Positions 28,697 through 31,564 of a DNA stretch of 31,564 bases are shown piece after piece. Both the position numbers and the translations under genes were made by a program. The notes under the pieces were generated by a model that saw only the letters and a program-made list of their open reading frames with translations, was not told the origin of the DNA and did no database searches. The DNA is from a bacterium. Its GTDB lineage: Archaea; Nanoarchaeota; Nanoarchaeia; Woesearchaeales; UBA10216. The DNA is taken from positions 1 through 31,564 of the forward strand of contig JAAGZO010000396.1 in assembly GCA_024206195.1 (NCBI GenBank), in the 5' to 3' direction. The first letter of the stretch is position 1. Every line of letters begins with the position of its first letter.

Positions 28697-29185
28697 TTAC
28701 ATGTACATTAATACTGGTTTGTTTTCTTGTGCTATTAGTTCAACAGCATGCTTTGCTAAGGTATCCAATTTGCCTATGGCGCTGCTGTCTAGGATATATC
28801 TTCCGTCACTACATGCCCTGCTCACTGCCCATGGATGAACATTAATACTTGTGGCAAAGCCGATGATAACTGTATCTGCATCTATGTTGCCTGAGGTTGC
28901 CAAGGTTATTTCATTCTTGTTTGGTTGGCTAAGGATTATGCTGCTTTCTGAATTGTATATGTGCAATTCTTTGCTGTTATCTTCACAATCAACTTGGTAG
29001 TTTACTTCTTTGCGAATACAGGAGTCTCCTGATTCATTAGTATATCTTTGACTGTGAACTGTGATTCCTTCTCGGCATTCACCTGCTAACTTTGAGAGCT
29101 TGGATTGTTTTGGTACAGGTTCTACACCTGATGGCAGTGACCTAAAATCAGGCAGCAGTCTCAAAATTCTGTTACAAATAGCCAT
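28697..29185 (-). CDS. Orphan protein, unknown function
   Basis: 162 residues, no family recognised, no signal peptide or membrane segment. The middle has an ordered beta-like pattern (ELHIYNSESSIILSQPN, EITLATSG, TVIIGFATS) with five cysteines. The start at 29185 has AAGGAGGT six bases upstream, and an upstream TATA-like AAAATATATAAAAG near 29245-29260 leaves a leader of about 40 bases. Confidence 0.6.
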   Translation of the reverse strand: MAICNRILRLLPDFRSLPSGVEPVPKQSKLSKLAGECREGITVHSQRYTNESGDSCIRKEVNYQVDCEDNSKELHIYNSESSIILSQPNKNEITLATSGNIDADTVIIGFATSINVHPWAVSRACSDGRYILDSSAIGKLDTLAKHAVELIAQENKPVLMYM

Positions 29186-29306
29186 TCTAAAACCTCCTTG
29201 AAAATTAAATAGAACCTCTTTTTAGTATACTCTATCCGGATTCTTTTATATATTTTGTGTCATTTAAACAAAATATTTAAATAGCACTCACAAATATTTT
29301 TCTAGT

Positions 29307-30923
29307 ATGGGGGAAAACAACAAAGAAGACACACTTTTCTGGGCAGATAAGGTTGCAGAGAAGGTAGTAAACAGGAAAAAGTTTCATTATCTTGACAAAA
29401 AAGTTCCTAAGATAGACACTTATACTATTAAGACTGCTGCATCATTATCAGGAGTTCTTCATATTGGTAGACTGAGTGATACTGTAAGGAATGCATCAAT
29501 ACAAAGAGCTTTGGATGACTTAGGAAAAAAAGCAAGGATTGTGTGGACAAGCGATGATATGGATCCTTTCAGAGCAGTTCCTGAGGGCATTCCGGCAAGC
29601 TATGAAAAATATCTTGGAATGCCTGTAACAGACATCCCTGATCCAGAGGGCTGCCATAAATCTTATGCAGAGCACTTCAGGGATCAGTACATGGGCATAA
29701 TTGACCAGTTCATTTTTTCAAAGATTGAGAAATATTCTGTAAGAGAGGAATACAAAAAAGGTTCTTTTAATCCATCAATAAAAAAGATAGTTGACAATCT
29801 TGATACTGTAAGAGAGATAGTAAACAAATACCGGACAAATCCGTTGGGAAAGAACTGGAGCCCATGGGCACCTGTTTGCGAGAATTGTGGAAAGCTTGCA
29901 ACAACCGCCATTACAGGATTTGAGGATGGAAGGTTCAATTATATTTGCAGGGATTACCTGTTCAGAAAAACTGTTGCAAAGGGCTGCGGGCATAGAGGAA
30001 CAAGCAATCCACTGAAAGACCCTGGAAAGTTATTGTACAGAGGCGAATGGGCTGCGCAGTGGGCCTTATGGAATGTAAGCTGCGAAGGAGCAGGAAAGGA
30101 ATACATTGTTCCAAATAGTGCGTTCTGGACAAATGCAGAGATTGCAGAAAAGGTTTTAGGAATACCAGCACCAGAATCATTTTTCTATGAACACCTGATG
30201 ATTGACGGTGTAAAGATGTCTGCTTCACTGGGCAATGTTGTTTACCCTCAGGACTGGCTAAAGGTTGCAACAGCGCAACAACTTATTTACTTTTATAATA
30301 AACGACTGATGAAAACCAGAAGTTTCTCGTGGAAGGATCTTCCGCAGCTGTATGATGAATATGATTATGCTGCAAGGGTTTACGCTGGTGATGAGAAAAT
30401 AGAAAATGAAAAAGAGGAGAGACATATAAAGAGGCTTTATGAGCTAGCAAACAAGAAGCGTGCAATACAAAAGCCAATAAATCTTGGGTTTAGTCATGCA
30501 GCATTCATTTCACAGGTATTTGAAAACAAGGATGATGTTATCAAGAGCTTAAAGAAAACAGGGCACTACCAGCCAGAGCTTGAAAAGGAAATCTTTGAAA
30601 GAATAGAAAAAGCAAGCAATTGGTTGAATAGTCACGCGCCTGATGAGGCAAAGTTCACACTACAGGAAAAGGTTGTTGCAAAGTTATCTGACAAACAGAA
30701 AAAGGCAATGAAGCTTGTTGCAGCATCACTAAAAGAAAAGAAGTGGACTGAAAAAACATTGTTTGAGGAATTCTACAACATATGCAAGAAAACAAGCCTT
30801 ACGCCAAGAGAGTTTTTCCAAGCAGGATATCTTGTTTTGCTTAACCGCGAAAAGGGACCTAAGCTGGCATCATTTGTTCTAGCTTTGGGTGAAAAGGCAA
30901 CAAAGCTCTTTGATCAGGTATAA
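29307..30923 (+). CDS. lysS: Lysyl-tRNA synthetase, class I
   Basis: 538 residues. Class I LysRS, restricted to most archaea and some bacteria. HIGH-type motif LHIGRLSD (H52), WTSDDMDPFR, a zinc-binding block with C191, C194, C214 and C227, WAAQWALWNV, and KMSAS at 303-307 in GVKMSASLGNV. The C-terminal helical cage follows. A TATA box (AATATTTAAATAG near 29272-29284) gives a leaderless start. It abuts the next gene with no gap (TAA then ATG). Confidence 0.96.
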   Translation: MGENNKEDTLFWADKVAEKVVNRKKFHYLDKKVPKIDTYTIKTAASLSGVLHIGRLSDTVRNASIQRALDDLGKKARIVWTSDDMDPFRAVPEGIPASYEKYLGMPVTDIPDPEGCHKSYAEHFRDQYMGIIDQFIFSKIEKYSVREEYKKGSFNPSIKKIVDNLDTVREIVNKYRTNPLGKNWSPWAPVCENCGKLATTAITGFEDGRFNYICRDYLFRKTVAKGCGHRGTSNPLKDPGKLLYRGEWAAQWALWNVSCEGAGKEYIVPNSAFWTNAEIAEKVLGIPAPESFFYEHLMIDGVKMSASLGNVVYPQDWLKVATAQQLIYFYNKRLMKTRSFSWKDLPQLYDEYDYAARVYAGDEKIENEKEERHIKRLYELANKKRAIQKPINLGFSHAAFISQVFENKDDVIKSLKKTGHYQPELEKEIFERIEKASNWLNSHAPDEAKFTLQEKVVAKLSDKQKKAMKLVAASLKEKKWTEKTLFEEFYNICKKTSLTPREFFQAGYLVLLNREKGPKLASFVLALGEKATKLFDQV

Positions 30924-31564
30924 ATGAAAGCAGCAGTTTTATTCTCAGGAGGAAAGGATAGTTGCATGGCGCTATACTGGGCACTAAAGAATGCAGAAGT
31001 AGCGTGCTTAGTTAACATGATTTCTGAAAAAAAGGATTCCTACATGTTTCATGTTCCAAATGTTGAATGGGTGAAGCTTCAGGCAAAAGCAGTTAACATT
31101 CCATTGTTGACAGGCAAAACAAAAGGGGAAAAAGAAACAGAGCTTGCTGATCTGAAAAAAACCCTTGAAAATGCAATGAAGAAACACAAGATAGAGGCAC
31201 TTGTTGCAGGAGCTTTAGCATCAAACTATCAGAGAGAACGAGTTGAGAAAATCTGCAAAGAGCTTGGCCTTGAAGTATTTGTTCCATACTGGGAAACCGA
31301 TCCTGAAACATACATGAAAGAAGTAATTGAGATTGGATTTGAGAGTGTTCTTACAGCAGTTGCTGCTGAAGGATTAACAATGGAGTTCCTTGGGAAAACA
31401 ATTGACAGTCAAATGCTCGATAGACTCATTGAAATAAAAAAGAAACTGCACATTAACATTAATGGCGAAGGCGGGGAATATGAAACCTTTGTTATCAATG
31501 GCCCGATGTTCAAAAAGAGAGTAATAATAACAGATGCAGAGATACACATGGAAAAGAGATTTTC
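30924..31564 (+). CDS. Dph6-type diphthine-ammonia ligase (3' end beyond window)
   Basis: The first 213 codons are present: MKAAVLFSGGKDSCMALYW, with the PP-loop SGGKDS, LVAGALASNYQRERVEKIC, LGLEVFVPYWETDPETYM, and the hallmark GEGGEYETFVINGP. This is the adenine-nucleotide alpha-hydrolase family that performs the last, amidating step of diphthamide formation on elongation factor 2. The ATG directly follows the LysRS stop codon, so the two are cotranscribed. Confidence 0.92.
   Translation, partial: MKAAVLFSGGKDSCMALYWALKNAEVACLVNMISEKKDSYMFHVPNVEWVKLQAKAVNIPLLTGKTKGEKETELADLKKTLENAMKKHKIEALVAGALASNYQRERVEKICKELGLEVFVPYWETDPETYMKEVIEIGFESVLTAVAAEGLTMEFLGKTIDSQMLDRLIEIKKKLHININGEGGEYETFVINGPMFKKRVIITDAEIHMEKRF

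Overview
The window is archaeal and AT-rich. It carries class I lysyl-tRNA synthetase, archaeal-type GluRS, SRP54, a thermosome, a 70-residue histone, a Dph6-type enzyme, tRNAs with bulge-helix-bulge introns and no encoded CCA, and TATA boxes about 26-30 bases before many leaderless starts. Gene style (very compact, many small membrane or secreted orphans, a ribbon-helix-helix/nucleotidyltransferase fusion) suggests a DPANN lineage of the Woesearchaeota/Pacearchaeota kind. That placement is inference.

Layout. 1-922 (minus): start of a phosphomannomutase/phosphoglucomutase and a sugar-nucleotide pyrophosphorylase fused to an RHH domain. 1053-1157 (plus): a 34-residue acidic protein. 1154-9070 (minus): an eight-gene operon holding the whole methylerythritol phosphate (MEP) isoprenoid pathway in the order ispG-dxs-dxr-ispD-ispF-ispE-ispH, then an archaeal MtaB-type tRNA methylthiotransferase. 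Every junction overlaps by 4 or 8 bases. 9169-13683 (plus): a small HPF-like protein, SRP54, tRNA-Ser(GGA), intron-bearing tRNA-Glu(CTC), a SAM hydrolase (DUF62), tRNA-Ser(CGA), a circularly permuted GTPase and an SdpI-family membrane protein. 13688-17857 (minus): a 155-base pre-tRNA with anticodon CAT and two insertions, HIT protein, two metallophosphoesterases, a CYTH-EamA fusion and an EamA transporter. 17968-20849: a methyltransferase, tRNA-Ala(GGC), histone, GluRS. 20852-23991 (minus): a coiled-coil/proline-rich pair, thermosome, DUF3467 protein. 24101-29185: surface and membrane proteins (two-Kazal lipoprotein, cupredoxin-like protein, small membrane proteins), a radical SAM protein of the UDG-linked family, a HAD hydrolase and orphans. 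29307-end (plus): LysRS and the start of a Dph6-type ligase.

The main result is the MEP operon. Archaea make IPP and DMAPP for their ether lipids by mevalonate routes, and the MEP route is the bacterial/plastid one. Here seven enzymes, nearly all with their catalytic motifs, sit in one translationally coupled operon with an archaeal promoter. The last gene is archaeal and overlaps ispH, which argues strongly against contamination or a mis-joined assembly. The pathway would convert pyruvate plus glyceraldehyde 3-phosphate directly to IPP and DMAPP. IspF has a shortened loop and is the weak point. Whether mevalonate genes also exist in this genome cannot be seen from this window.
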